Origin: Methylotenera_A sp046598525
GTDB taxonomy: Bacteria; Pseudomonadota; Gammaproteobacteria; Burkholderiales; Methylophilaceae
Reading direction: 5' to 3'
DNA: 64,000 bases
Assembly: GCA_046598525.1 (NCBI GenBank)
Contig: JBKJIJ010000003.1
Coordinates: forward strand, 1-64,000
How positions within the stretch are numbered: the stretch's first letter is position 1; every line of letters begins with the position of its first letter. The notes under the pieces are model-generated. The model did no database searches, was not told the DNA's origin, and saw only the letters and a program-made list of their open reading frames with translations. The position numbers and the translations under genes were made by a program. Below are positions 45,642 to 55,242 of the stretch, in pieces.

Positions 45642-46421
45642 CTAGCGGACGATGCCGCGGGTTGAGACGGTTAAAAAGTCGGATAGCATGATAATTTCAG
45701 GACAATCTTTTTGCATATTGGCTAATTCAACTTTGGCTTCTTCTAAACTTAAGCCATTGCGGTACAAGGCTTTGTAAGCGCGTTTAATTTGGGTAATGCT
45801 TTCTGGGCTAAAACCACGGCGTTTTAAGCCTTCTGAGTTAATTCCATGCGGCTTGGCGTCATAACCAGCGGCGGTAACGTAAGGTGGAACATCTTTAAAT
45901 ACCACTGAGCCAACTGCCGTAATGACATGCGCGCCAATTTTACAGAACTGATGAATAAGCGTAAAACCACCCAAAATCGCGTAATCATGAATATCAACAT
46001 GGCCGGCCAGCGAGCTGTTATTGGCCAAAATGGTGTTATTGCCAATGGTGCAATCGTGCGCGATATGCACATAGGCCATAATCCAATTATCGTTGCCAAT
46101 TTTTGTGACGCCTTTATCTTGGATGGTGCCGCGATTAAACGTGCAAAATTCACGAATGGTATTGTTATCGCCAATTTCTAACGTGGTTGGCTCATCGCGG
46201 TATTTTTTATCTTGCGGCGCTTCGCCTAATGATGAAAATTGAAAAATCTGATTATTTTTACCAATGGTTGTAGGCCCTTGCAACACAACATGGCTGGCAA
46301 TGGTGGTGCCGGCATCTACTTTTACATTGGCGCCAATAACTGAATAAGCGCCAACCGTAACACTGGAATCTAGTTCCGCTTTGGGATCAATAATGGCGGT
46401 TGGGTGAATTTTTACAGACAT
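45642..46421 (-). CDS. lpxA: Acyl-ACP-UDP-N-acetylglucosamine O-acyltransferase LpxA
   Basis: LpxA makes the first step of lipid A synthesis. The 259-residue left-handed beta-helix protein shows hexapeptide repeats (IHPTAIIDPKAELDSSVTVG) with the catalytic H122 in YVHIAHDCTIGN and the C-terminal helical domain with RAYKALYRNGLSLEEA. It is in the conserved order lpxD-fabZ-lpxA-lpxB. Confidence 0.97.
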   Translation of the reverse strand: MSVKIHPTAIIDPKAELDSSVTVGAYSVIGANVKVDAGTTIASHVVLQGPTTIGKNNQIFQFSSLGEAPQDKKYRDEPTTLEIGDNNTIREFCTFNRGTIQDKGVTKIGNDNWIMAYVHIAHDCTIGNNTILANNSSLAGHVDIHDYAILGGFTLIHQFCKIGAHVITAVGSVVFKDVPPYVTAAGYDAKPHGINSEGLKRRGFSPESITQIKRAYKALYRNGLSLEEAKVELANMQKDCPEIIMLSDFLTVSTRGIVR

Positions 46422-46476
46422 TATATTGGCTTAAAATTAGTGATTATTTACTTTAAATTTACAGTGTAAGATATTG

Positions 46477-46956
46477 TTATTGCTGCTTATCTATTGCCTT
46501 TAAGATGCACATCATACTCGCCTCGGCCACCACTGTTCCATCCACTGTGGCAACGCCAGAATACTTCCAAATGCCTTTTAAAATGCGGTCAATTTTTACA
46601 TTTAAAATAATTTGATCACCTGGCGAAACCGGTTTTTTAAAACGCGCGCTATCAATACCGGCAAAATAATACACAGAATCGTCCGTTGGTTTGGTGCCCA
46701 TTGTTTTAAACGACAATATGGCCGCTGCTTGTGCCATTGCCTCAACAATTAACACGCCTGGCATAACAGGGTGATAAGGAAAATGGCCAGGGAAAAACGG
46801 CTCATTCACGCTGACATTTTTTAAAGCGGTAATCTCTTTGCCAATTTCCATCGAAATAACGCGGTCAATTAACACAAATGGATATCGATGCGGTAGGTGA
46901 TCTAAAATTTCATGAATATCCATACCGTTGGTATCGTTTTTTTCTGACTCGGTCAT
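46477..46956 (-). CDS. fabZ: 3-hydroxyacyl-[acyl-carrier-protein] dehydratase FabZ
   Basis: FabZ dehydrates 3-hydroxyacyl-ACP. The 159-residue hot-dog protein has HRYPFVLIDRV, the catalytic H58 in FFPGHFPYHPVMPG and E72 in VEAMAQAA. Placement among the lpx genes reflects competition for 3-hydroxyacyl-ACP between phospholipid and lipid A synthesis. Confidence 0.97.
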   Translation of the reverse strand: MTESEKNDTNGMDIHEILDHLPHRYPFVLIDRVISMEIGKEITALKNVSVNEPFFPGHFPYHPVMPGVLIVEAMAQAAAILSFKTMGTKPTDDSVYYFAGIDSARFKKPVSPGDQIILNVKIDRILKGIWKYSGVATVDGTVVAEASMMCILKAIDKQQ

Positions 46957-46964
46957 ATCATTCT

Positions 46965-48044
46965 CTATGGTTGACGTTGAGAAGTTAATTTTTCAATTGC
47001 TTCTTCTAAGGTTTTTATTTTATCGGTTAACTGGCCCATTTTATCCGTTAATTGGCTCAGGTGGCGAATATTTGCAGCCGTCTTTAGCCAAGCATCATGT
47101 TCTTGAAACGGCATTAATGCTGTATAAGTGCCTGCTTTTTGAATGGATCGCATAATCATGCTGCCAGGTGAAATGGTCACGTTATCGGCAATCGTCAAAT
47201 GGCCCAAAATCATAGCAGCGCCACCAATTTTGCAGTGCTTACCAATGATAGCGCTGCCAGCAATGCCAACACAGCCAGCAATCACGGTATGCGCGCCAAT
47301 GCGGCAATTGTGCGCAATCTGAATCAAGTTATCCAGCTTAGCGCCCTCTTCAATCACCGTATCGTCTATAGCACCACGGTCAATAGTGGTATTAGCGCCA
47401 ATATCCACATGATTTTGAATCACAACACGGCCTATTTGCGGAATTTTCACCCACACTTTTTGATTGTCTGCTGCGGTGCTTTCGGCATAGCCAAAGCCAT
47501 CGTTGCCAATCACACAGCCTGAAAATAAATGGCAATTATGACCAATTTGAGTGCCATGTTTAATGGTGACATTTGCTTCTAGTTTTGTGTTATCACCAAC
47601 AATCGTATTCCGCTCAATCACACAACCCGCGCCAATGGTGACATTTTCACCTAATGTTACATTGGCTTCAATTAAAGCATTGGCGCCAATGCTGCAAGTT
47701 TCTGGAATACGTGCAGATGAATCAATTACCGCTGTTAAATGCACGCCGATTGGCGCTATAAATTCTGGATTAAACAATTGCGATAGCCGCGCAAAATACG
47801 CATACGGATTGTCGGTTACAATTTTGGGAAGCTGTGTAAGTGCTGCATGTTCTGGCTTAATAATTACCGCGCTGGCAGCGGTATTGTTTAGCTGCGCTGT
47901 GTATTTGGTATCGCTAAAAAAACCAATGGCGCCCACTTGTGCAAAGCCAAGTGAGCCCACACGCGTAATTAAAGTATCTTTAGAGCCTGAAACTGAGCCA
48001 CCTAATTGTTGTGTAATTTCTTGCAGCGATAAATGAAGGCTCAT
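46965..48044 (-). CDS. lpxD: UDP-3-O-acylglucosamine N-acyltransferase LpxD
   Basis: LpxD adds the N-linked acyl chain in lipid A synthesis. The 359-residue protein has an N-terminal UDP-binding domain (GAIGFFSDTKYTAQL), a beta-helix of hexapeptide repeats with the catalytic histidine in IQIAHNCRIG, and a short C-terminal helix (MGQLTDKIKTLEEAIEKLT). It lies 9 nt upstream of fabZ. Confidence 0.97.
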   Translation of the reverse strand: MSLHLSLQEITQQLGGSVSGSKDTLITRVGSLGFAQVGAIGFFSDTKYTAQLNNTAASAVIIKPEHAALTQLPKIVTDNPYAYFARLSQLFNPEFIAPIGVHLTAVIDSSARIPETCSIGANALIEANVTLGENVTIGAGCVIERNTIVGDNTKLEANVTIKHGTQIGHNCHLFSGCVIGNDGFGYAESTAADNQKVWVKIPQIGRVVIQNHVDIGANTTIDRGAIDDTVIEEGAKLDNLIQIAHNCRIGAHTVIAGCVGIAGSAIIGKHCKIGGAAMILGHLTIADNVTISPGSMIMRSIQKAGTYTALMPFQEHDAWLKTAANIRHLSQLTDKMGQLTDKIKTLEEAIEKLTSQRQP

Positions 48045-48084
48045 AAAAAAATCTGGATAAAAATGTTTTGATTATGAAATGAGC

Positions 48085-48591
48085 TTATTTTTTACCTAAT
48101 AGTTTTAACACTTTATCGGTGATATCAATTTTTTTGCTGGCGTAAGCCACACCGCCGTAAACCACTAAATCGTAGCCGTCTGTTTCAGAAACGGTTTGCA
48201 CGGCTTTGTTAATGCGGTCTTGCAATACAGATAGCTCTTCGTTTTTACGTAAATTAATATCTTCACGCAATTCGCGTTGTTTGCGCTGAAATTCAATTTT
48301 AAGGTTTGATACGTCACGCTCTTTATTGCGACGTTCTGATTCTGATAGTGTCACGCCCTCTTTATCTAAGCTGGCTTCAATATCGCGAATTTGCTTTTGA
48401 GTACGGTCTAATTCTTGCGAACGCGGGCTGAATTCGCGCTCTAGTTTTTTACCACTTTCAGCCGTTTGTGGCGCTTCTTGTAAAATTTTATCTACTTGCA
48501 CATAGCCTACTTTAAGTTCAGCTGCCGCAGCAGGGCTGCTTAAACTGGCGACAAGCGCAAACAAGCTAGCCGAAACTATGGTTTTTAACAT
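48085..48591 (-). CDS. skp: OmpH/Skp family periplasmic chaperone
   Basis: Skp holds unfolded outer membrane proteins on their way to BamA. The 168-residue protein has a signal peptide (KTIVSASLFALVASLSSPAAAA) and KVGYVQVDKILQEAPQ, then a charged coiled coil (about 60-130) and the C-terminal VVYGGVAYASKKIDIT. The start is ambiguous: ATG 48591 gives a normal signal peptide, whereas ATG 48606 is too close to the GAGGAG site, and a TTG at 48600 has ideal spacing. It is between bamA and lpxD, as in other Proteobacteria. Confidence 0.92.
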   Translation of the reverse strand: MLKTIVSASLFALVASLSSPAAAAELKVGYVQVDKILQEAPQTAESGKKLEREFSPRSQELDRTQKQIRDIEASLDKEGVTLSESERRNKERDVSNLKIEFQRKQRELREDINLRKNEELSVLQDRINKAVQTVSETDGYDLVVYGGVAYASKKIDITDKVLKLLGKK

Positions 48592-48687
48592 TTGATTCAA
48601 TTCCATCTCCTCACAACATGGGTTTATAACCCACTTTAGCTATTTTACTGATATTGCGTTTAAAACCTATGCTATTACTGCAAGTTA

Positions 48688-50985
48688 TTAAAACTGCTGT
48701 CCAAGTTGGAATTGTAAGGTTTGCGTTTGATCGCCTTCTTTAGCATTTAGCGCTTTTGCAAACACCAATTTTAAAGGACCAAAAGGTGAAAACCAGCTAA
48801 TACCAACACCTGTAGAGTAACGTAACTCACCCAAACTTAGCGATTCGCTATCGGCGTACACATTACCTGCATCAAAAAACGCGCTTAAACGGAATTGCGA
48901 TGAATTTTTAACCAAAGGTACTGGCACAAATAATTCAGCATTTGCTAATACGCGTCTTGTGCCGCCTACTGCAAAATCTTGTCCTGTTAATGGATCGGTA
49001 TCGCGCGGGCCAATGGCGCCGTTGTCATAACCGCGAACAGAGTTTACGCCACCAATATAAAAGTTTTTAAAGAATGGGTACACTTCACTGCCATAACTAT
49101 CCGCGAAACCTAATTCACCATTAAGCAATAAAGTGGTGTCTTTAAATATTTCTTTATACCAAGCGTGCTTGTATTCAACTTTGTAATACTGCAAATCTAA
49201 ACCTGGCACACTGGCTTCTGCCGTTAATCGCTGTAAAACGCCATCATTTGGAAATAATGTATTGTCACGCGAATCGTGCGTCCAGCCCAAAGAAAGCTGC
49301 AATGAGCTATTGCTACAGCCGCTGCTATTGCCGCAGAAATCTAAATATTGTTTTGGGCTGTTGCTAGATAAATCAATTTTAGTGTAATCAGCCGTTAAAC
49401 CAGCGCTGAAAAAATCACGCTCACTCAAAGGCAAACCAAAGCGCACGCCAGCACCATATGAAGAGCTGCTGTAAGTACCAATATCCAGCGATTGTGTATT
49501 AACGTCGCGCCTATACACATCAAAGCCACGACTCACGCCATCGGGCGTAAAATATGGATCGGTAAACGATAAAGAATAAGTGGTGTTCACTTGACCGGTA
49601 TTAATTTGCGCCGAAACACGATTACCCGTGCCTAAAAAGTTTTGCTGATTAACGGTAACGCCTAAAACCACGCCTTCGTTACTAGATAAACCCGCACCAA
49701 ACTGCACGCTACCAGTCGATCTTTCGGTTACATTAATATTAACGTCAACCTGATCATTGCTACCCGGCACAGCTGGCGTTTCAATATTCACGTTATCAAA
49801 ATACTGTAAACGCTCTAAACGCACTTTAGAACGATCAATTTTATCGCCTGCGTACCAAGCCGATTCCAGCTGGCGCATTTCGCGGCGCAATACTGAATCA
49901 CGCGTGCGCGTATTACCGGTTAAGTTAATACGGCGCACATAAACGCGCTTGCCTGGGTCTACAAAGAAAGTAAACGCAGCTGTATGATTTTCTTTATTAA
50001 TTTCGGGAATCGCGTTTACATTTGAGAACGCATAACCATCGTTACTCAATCTATCGCTAATCGCTTTGCTTGATTCGGTAATTTTTTGACGATTAAATGT
50101 ATCGTTTTTAGCGATTTTAATCAGCGGCTGAAGGTCAGCTTCTGGCACTTGTAACTCACCCGCCAGTTTCACATCACTAATGGTGTATTTTTCACCTTCG
50201 GTCACGTTAACCGTAATGTAAATATCTTGCTTATCAGGCGAAATCGACACTTGAGTAGAATCAACCGAAAATTCTAAATAACCTTGATTCATGTAAAACG
50301 ATTTTAAGGTCTCTAAATCGGCTGTTAGTTTTTGCTTGGAATATTGGTCATCTTTATTCCACCAGCTCATCCAGTTTGGCGTGGTTAATAAAAATTCGGC
50401 GCGCAAATCTTCTGTGGTAAACACGTTATTGCCGACAATATTAATATCGCGAATTTTGGCAACTACGCCCTCCTCAATTTCAAAGCGCACCGCAACGCGG
50501 TTACGCTCTAGCGGGCTAACAATGGTTTTTACGTTTGCGCCATATTTACCCTGCGCTAAATATTGACGCTTAATTTCTTGTTCTGCACGGTCTAGCTGCG
50601 ATTTATCAAAAATTAAACCTTCTGAAATACCAATTTGCTTAAGACCTTCGGTCATTTTGTCTGAAGGAAAGGATTTATTGCCGCTAAAGTCAATTTTAGC
50701 AATGGCTGAGCGCTCTTGCACGGTAACCACCAGTACATCGCCTTCAGCCTCAATGCGCACATCTTTAAAAAAGCCTGTGTTGTATAGCGATTTAATCGCT
50801 TGCGTGGCTTTTTCGTCGCTCATTACATCGCCCACTTGTACAGGCAAGTAATTAAAGATAGTGCCGGCTTCGGTGCGCTGCAAGCCTTCTACACGAATAT
50901 CTTTTACAACAAAAGGCTCAAGCGCCAACACATGTTGACTGAAGAGTGCAAAAACAATAGCTGGGATATGGCGGATTTTAAACAA
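48688..50985 (-). CDS. bamA: Outer membrane protein assembly factor BamA
   Basis: BamA is the essential barrel that inserts outer membrane proteins. The 765-residue protein has a signal peptide (cleaved near VLALEP), five POTRA domains (about 20-420, the first starting VVKDIRVEGLQRTEAGTIF) and a C-terminal 16-strand barrel containing GGVNSVRGYDNGAIGPRD (the lid-lock VRGF/Y motif) and ending with the terminal aromatic residue F. Confidence 0.97.
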   Translation of the reverse strand: MFKIRHIPAIVFALFSQHVLALEPFVVKDIRVEGLQRTEAGTIFNYLPVQVGDVMSDEKATQAIKSLYNTGFFKDVRIEAEGDVLVVTVQERSAIAKIDFSGNKSFPSDKMTEGLKQIGISEGLIFDKSQLDRAEQEIKRQYLAQGKYGANVKTIVSPLERNRVAVRFEIEEGVVAKIRDINIVGNNVFTTEDLRAEFLLTTPNWMSWWNKDDQYSKQKLTADLETLKSFYMNQGYLEFSVDSTQVSISPDKQDIYITVNVTEGEKYTISDVKLAGELQVPEADLQPLIKIAKNDTFNRQKITESSKAISDRLSNDGYAFSNVNAIPEINKENHTAAFTFFVDPGKRVYVRRINLTGNTRTRDSVLRREMRQLESAWYAGDKIDRSKVRLERLQYFDNVNIETPAVPGSNDQVDVNINVTERSTGSVQFGAGLSSNEGVVLGVTVNQQNFLGTGNRVSAQINTGQVNTTYSLSFTDPYFTPDGVSRGFDVYRRDVNTQSLDIGTYSSSSYGAGVRFGLPLSERDFFSAGLTADYTKIDLSSNSPKQYLDFCGNSSGCSNSSLQLSLGWTHDSRDNTLFPNDGVLQRLTAEASVPGLDLQYYKVEYKHAWYKEIFKDTTLLLNGELGFADSYGSEVYPFFKNFYIGGVNSVRGYDNGAIGPRDTDPLTGQDFAVGGTRRVLANAELFVPVPLVKNSSQFRLSAFFDAGNVYADSESLSLGELRYSTGVGISWFSPFGPLKLVFAKALNAKEGDQTQTLQFQLGQQF

Positions 50986-50989
50986 ATGA

Positions 50990-52411
50990 TTAACCCGTAA
51001 TTAGTCGATTGAAGTCATTAAAAATGGCAATTGTCATTAGCAAACCTAACAACACAAACCCTATTTTTTGTCCAGCTAGCATCGTTTGATCTGACACTGG
51101 CGAACCTTTGAATATTTCAACGATATAATACATTAAATGCCCGCCATCTAACACAGGTATTGGTAAAAGGTTAAGCACGCCAATACTAATGCTGACTAAA
51201 GCCAGAAAACTTAAGAAGGTGCTAAGCCCTAAATTAGCGCTTTCGCCTGCAAATGTCGCAATGGTTACAGGGCCGCTAATACCTTTAATCGATACTTGCC
51301 CAGTGAGCATTCTACCTAACATTTTAAGGCTAAATATGGCGGTATCCCATGTTTTTAAAACGGCTTTTTGCAAGCCTTCAAATGGTGAATATTGTATTTT
51401 AATCAATAGTTTATCTAAAACAGCTTGATCAATTTTTACGCTAGCGCCTAACCGGCCAACTTTTTTTCCATTTTCGCTTATTTGTTCTGGGGTTGCCAAA
51501 ATAGTCAGCGTTTCTTGCGCGCGCTGTATTTTAAATTGTAGCGATTGATTGGGGTTTGCTTTTACGGTGTTAACCACGCTTTCCCAATCTTGCATGTTGA
51601 CATTATCAATGCTCAATACTTTGTCATTCATCTGTAAATTGGATTTTTGCGCTGCACTATTGGGTAAAATTTCACCCAAAACAGGTGCCAGTGTCGGGCT
51701 CATCATCTCTAAGCCCACTTTTTTAAGAATATCAATTTCTGGGTCGCTATCAATGCCATCAAAGCTCAGCACACGCGAGTTCAAATCATTATTTTCATTT
51801 AGCGTTTCAATCGCAACCGTTTTGCTGGCAAGCGATTGCTCTAATAGTATCCAACGCGCGTCTGTCCAAGTTTTAATTGGCTCACCTGCCACTTTTTGAA
51901 TGGTTTCAGCGCTTTTAAAACCAGCGCTTGCCGCCAAGCTATCTTCCGCCACATCACCCACAATTGGGCGCATGCCAGTTACGCCTTGCATTAATAAAAA
52001 CCAATACAGCAAAATGGCTAATAATAAGTTAGCAACTGGCCCAGCTAATACAATAGCGATGCGCTTCCAAACGTTTTGGCGGTTAAAAGCACGCTTTAAT
52101 TCGGCTTCAGAATAATCCGTTTTTTCTACATTTTCGCCATTTTCAATTGCCGATTCGCGTTCTGCCCTTAATTCACGCTCTGCCTTTAATTCGCGTTCGT
52201 CTAGCATTTTCACAAATCCACCCAGCGGAATTGCTGCCAGCACGAATTCTGTATTATCTTTGCCAAAGGTTTTTTTCCATAACGGTTCACCAAAACCAAT
52301 TGAAAATCGCAGCACTTTTACATTGCACCAGCGCGCCACCTGAAAATGGCCGTATTCATGTATCGTCACCAAAATGCCGATTGTGATGATAAAGGCGATT
52401 ATGGTCATCAT
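50990..52411 (-). CDS. rseP: Site-2 intramembrane zinc protease RseP
   Basis: RseP cleaves anti-sigma factors and signal peptides in the inner membrane. The 473-residue protein has the zinc motif HEYGH (H18, E19, H22), two PDZ regions (about 130-310), and LNLLPIPVLDGGHLMY near the C-terminus providing the third ligand. A Glu/Arg/Ala-rich insertion (about 75-110) follows the first helix. It overlaps dxr by four nt. Confidence 0.96.
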   Translation of the reverse strand: MMTIIAFIITIGILVTIHEYGHFQVARWCNVKVLRFSIGFGEPLWKKTFGKDNTEFVLAAIPLGGFVKMLDERELKAERELRAERESAIENGENVEKTDYSEAELKRAFNRQNVWKRIAIVLAGPVANLLLAILLYWFLLMQGVTGMRPIVGDVAEDSLAASAGFKSAETIQKVAGEPIKTWTDARWILLEQSLASKTVAIETLNENNDLNSRVLSFDGIDSDPEIDILKKVGLEMMSPTLAPVLGEILPNSAAQKSNLQMNDKVLSIDNVNMQDWESVVNTVKANPNQSLQFKIQRAQETLTILATPEQISENGKKVGRLGASVKIDQAVLDKLLIKIQYSPFEGLQKAVLKTWDTAIFSLKMLGRMLTGQVSIKGISGPVTIATFAGESANLGLSTFLSFLALVSISIGVLNLLPIPVLDGGHLMYYIVEIFKGSPVSDQTMLAGQKIGFVLLGLLMTIAIFNDFNRLITG

Positions 52412-53601
52412 GCCATTATTGCCTGTTGTTGTTTAACGATTTGCTTTTGTGCAAATTGTCTGGCTTCTGCATCAATGGCCAGCAACTGCTGAAGTGATGA
52501 AACCGGTTCAGATTGAATGGCATTTAGCGCCTTTTCAATCAACACAGGAATGCTTAAAAAGTGAATTTGATTATTTAAAAATGACTCTACTGCTACCTCG
52601 TTAACCGCGTTCAATATCGCTGGCGCGGTGCCACCAAGTGCTAGCGCATCGTAAGCCAATTGCAAGCAAGGGAAACGTTTGGTATCGGGCGCTTCAAATT
52701 CAAGCTTGGCAATTTCCAGCAAATTAAGTGATGCCACGCCTGATTCAATACGATTGGGGTATGCCAACGCGTAAGCAATTGGCGTGCGCATATCAGGGTT
52801 GCCAAGCTGCGCCAGCACGCTGCCATCAATATATTCCACCATAGAATGAATGACGCTTTGCGGATGCACAATCACTTCAATTTGCTCAGGTTTTGCGTTA
52901 AATAGCCAGTGCGCCTCAATGACTTCCAAGCCCTTGTTCATCAGCGTAGCTGAATCAATAGTGATTTTGGCACCCATCACCCAATTAGGATGTTTAAGTG
53001 CCAATGCTGGGGTTACAGCTTCTAATTGTGCTTGAGTGTAACGTCTGAACGGCCCGCCAGAAGCCGTTAATAGAATCTTGCGAATGCCGCTATCGCTTAA
53101 ATGGCTTAATTGCTGTGGCGGCATTACTTGAAATATGGCGTTATGTTCGCTATCAATTGGCAATAATGTAGCGCCACCCGCTTTCACTGCTTGCATAAAC
53201 AAGCTGCCAGCCATCACTAGGGTTTCTTTATTGGCCAGCAAAATACGTTTGCCTGCATGCGCGGCGGCCATTGCTGGTTTTAAACCGGCCGCACCTACAA
53301 TTGCCGCCATAACAATGTCCACTTCGGCATCGCTAGAAACATGCTCTAAACCTGCCATGCCAGATAAAACCGTCGTTTGACTAGCTGTCGCTTTTAATTT
53401 TTCGCGTAAATCCAGCGCCGATTTTTCATTCAGCAATACGGCAATTTTTGGCTTAAATTGCAAGCATTGCGCCAACATCACCTCTACATTTGAGTTAGCC
53501 GCCAGCGCGTAAACTTCATACAAATTGGCATGGCGCGCAATCACATCCAGCGTTTGTAAGCCTATGGTGCCTGTGCTGCCTAATATCGTGATTTTTTGCA
53601 A
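52408..53601 (-). CDS. dxr: 1-deoxy-D-xylulose 5-phosphate reductoisomerase Dxr
   Basis: Dxr commits carbon to the methylerythritol phosphate isoprenoid pathway. The 397-residue protein shows the NADPH motif LGSTGTIGLQTLDV, LLANKETLVMAG, PIDSEHNAIFQ and KITIDSATLMNKGLEVIEA. It sits with uppS, which uses the product isoprenoid. Confidence 0.97.
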   Translation of the reverse strand: MQKITILGSTGTIGLQTLDVIARHANLYEVYALAANSNVEVMLAQCLQFKPKIAVLLNEKSALDLREKLKATASQTTVLSGMAGLEHVSSDAEVDIVMAAIVGAAGLKPAMAAAHAGKRILLANKETLVMAGSLFMQAVKAGGATLLPIDSEHNAIFQVMPPQQLSHLSDSGIRKILLTASGGPFRRYTQAQLEAVTPALALKHPNWVMGAKITIDSATLMNKGLEVIEAHWLFNAKPEQIEVIVHPQSVIHSMVEYIDGSVLAQLGNPDMRTPIAYALAYPNRIESGVASLNLLEIAKLEFEAPDTKRFPCLQLAYDALALGGTAPAILNAVNEVAVESFLNNQIHFLSIPVLIEKALNAIQSEPVSSLQQLLAIDAEARQFAQKQIVKQQQAIMA

Positions 53602-53607
53602 TTTAAT

Positions 53608-53649
53608 TAACCGAAATTATGTAACCGAATTTATATAGCCGAATTATAG
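53608..53649. repeat. Three imperfect 14-bp tandem repeats at the cdsA end
   Basis: TAACCGAAATTATG, TAACCGAATTTATA and TAGCCGAATTATAG stand head to tail between dxr and cdsA, the last including the final cdsA codons. Repeat slippage may have set the end of cdsA. No function is evident. Confidence 0.5.
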
Positions 53650-54458
53650 TAAGAGAAGGTGTAAATCATCAGTATCGCAATCGGCAAGCTAGGAATAATG
53701 CCATCCACGCGATCTAAAATACCGCCATGGCCAGGCAACAATTGGCCACTATCTTTAAGATTAGCCTGTCGCTTCATTAATGACTCAAATAAATCGCCCA
53801 TTACACCTAAACCAGCAATTAGCCATAATGCGGGGAATACAAACAATTGATGAAAACCAAGGCCATCATTAAAGTAGATAACGGCGCCAAAAATGGTTAC
53901 GGCAATCATGGCGCCTAAAACGCCTTCCCATGTTTTACCTGGGCTAATGCTGGGTGCCAGCTTATGTTTACCGAAATTTTTACCAGCAAAATAGGCGGCG
54001 CTATCGGCAATCCATATGGTTGCTAGCAGCACCAATAGCAGCAATGGGTCAGCCCCTTTTGCGCAAATTAAAGCCAACCAAAGTGACGCAATCAGTAGCA
54101 ATCCTAATGTGGCCATCAATAATTTATTACTAACAACCGTTTTTGTTTTAAACCAAATTGGCACGATAAAAAACCAAAAAATGGCAACAATAGCAAAAAC
54201 CAGCAACGATTTAAAAAAGAATAAATGAAAGCCAAATTGCCGCAAAAAATACACCGCTAACAAGCCTGCAACTGCCGCAATTGCTACATAGAATTTATTT
54301 TGCAGAGGGCTTAACTGAATCATGCCGCCCCACTCATAAAGCCCAAGCAAGCAAAAAACCAACATGGCATAAGCCCAGCTAATATTGCCTAACATAAACA
54401 ATGCAGGGATAAAAAAGGCAACCAGTACAGCGGCGGTAATAACGCGGGTTTTAAGCAT
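53631..54458 (-). CDS. cdsA: Phosphatidate cytidylyltransferase CdsA
   Basis: CdsA makes CDP-diacylglycerol, precursor of all phospholipids. The 275-residue multispanning protein (about eight helices) contains ADSAAYFAGKNFGKHKLAPS and the signature SGQLLPGHGGILDRVDG near the C-terminus. The last few residues are encoded within a short tandem repeat. Confidence 0.95.
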   Translation of the reverse strand: MLKTRVITAAVLVAFFIPALFMLGNISWAYAMLVFCLLGLYEWGGMIQLSPLQNKFYVAIAAVAGLLAVYFLRQFGFHLFFFKSLLVFAIVAIFWFFIVPIWFKTKTVVSNKLLMATLGLLLIASLWLALICAKGADPLLLLVLLATIWIADSAAYFAGKNFGKHKLAPSISPGKTWEGVLGAMIAVTIFGAVIYFNDGLGFHQLFVFPALWLIAGLGVMGDLFESLMKRQANLKDSGQLLPGHGGILDRVDGIIPSLPIAILMIYTFSYYNSAI

Positions 54459-54465
54459 ATGTAAA

Positions 54466-55233
54466 CTAATTACCCGCCGTTAATTGCTCACTGGTGCGAC
54501 CAAATCGGCGCTCTCTTTGCTGATAAGAACTAATGGCTAATGTGAATGCTTTAGAATCGAAATCGGGCCAAAGCGTATCGGTAAAATATAATTCAGTGTA
54601 GGCCAGCTGCCACAGCAAAAAGTTACTCACGCGTTTTTCGCCGCCGGTTCGAATAAACAAATCGGGCTCTGGCGCATAATGCATGGATAAATATGGCGCC
54701 ATATCTTCTTCTGTATACTCGCCCTGCTTGGCTGGAAGCGCTTTAACCATATTATTAGTGGCCTGCAGAACATCCCAGCGCCCGCCGTAATTAGCGGCAA
54801 TACTTAATGTTAAGCCGGTATTATTTGCGGTTAATTGCTCAGATGATTCAATTTGCGCCACCAAATCCGCGTTAAAACGTGTACGGTCGCCAATTAAAAT
54901 TAGGCGAATATTATTGTCATTTAGCTTAACCACTTCACGTTTCAGCGCATCCATAAACAAGCCCATTAAAAATGAGACTTCATCGTCTGGGCGGCGCCAA
55001 TTTTCGCTACTAAAGGCAAATAGCGTTAAAAACTTTACGTCCATTTGCGCGCATTGCTTAACTAAATCGCGCACAATTTCTACACCACGTTTATGGCCCG
55101 CAACGCGCGGTAAAAAACGTTTTCTGGCCCAACGGCCATTGCCATCCATAATCACCGCGATATGCTGTGGAACTTCAGCCGATTCAGGAGTTGCTTGTGT
55201 CGTGCTTTTTGATGATTTAGAAAAAAACTTCAT
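54466..55233 (-). CDS. uppS: Undecaprenyl diphosphate synthase UppS
   Basis: UppS makes the lipid carrier of peptidoglycan. The 255-residue protein has VIMDGNGRWARKR with the catalytic D30, HKRGVEIVRDL, FAFSSENWRRP and PDLFIRTGGEKRVSNFLLWQ. It carries a short Ser/Thr-rich N-terminal extension (about 20 residues) before the conserved domain. Confidence 0.96.
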   Translation of the reverse strand: MKFFSKSSKSTTQATPESAEVPQHIAVIMDGNGRWARKRFLPRVAGHKRGVEIVRDLVKQCAQMDVKFLTLFAFSSENWRRPDDEVSFLMGLFMDALKREVVKLNDNNIRLILIGDRTRFNADLVAQIESSEQLTANNTGLTLSIAANYGGRWDVLQATNNMVKALPAKQGEYTEEDMAPYLSMHYAPEPDLFIRTGGEKRVSNFLLWQLAYTELYFTDTLWPDFDSKAFTLAISSYQQRERRFGRTSEQLTAGN

Positions 55234-55242
55234 GCTAATCGG

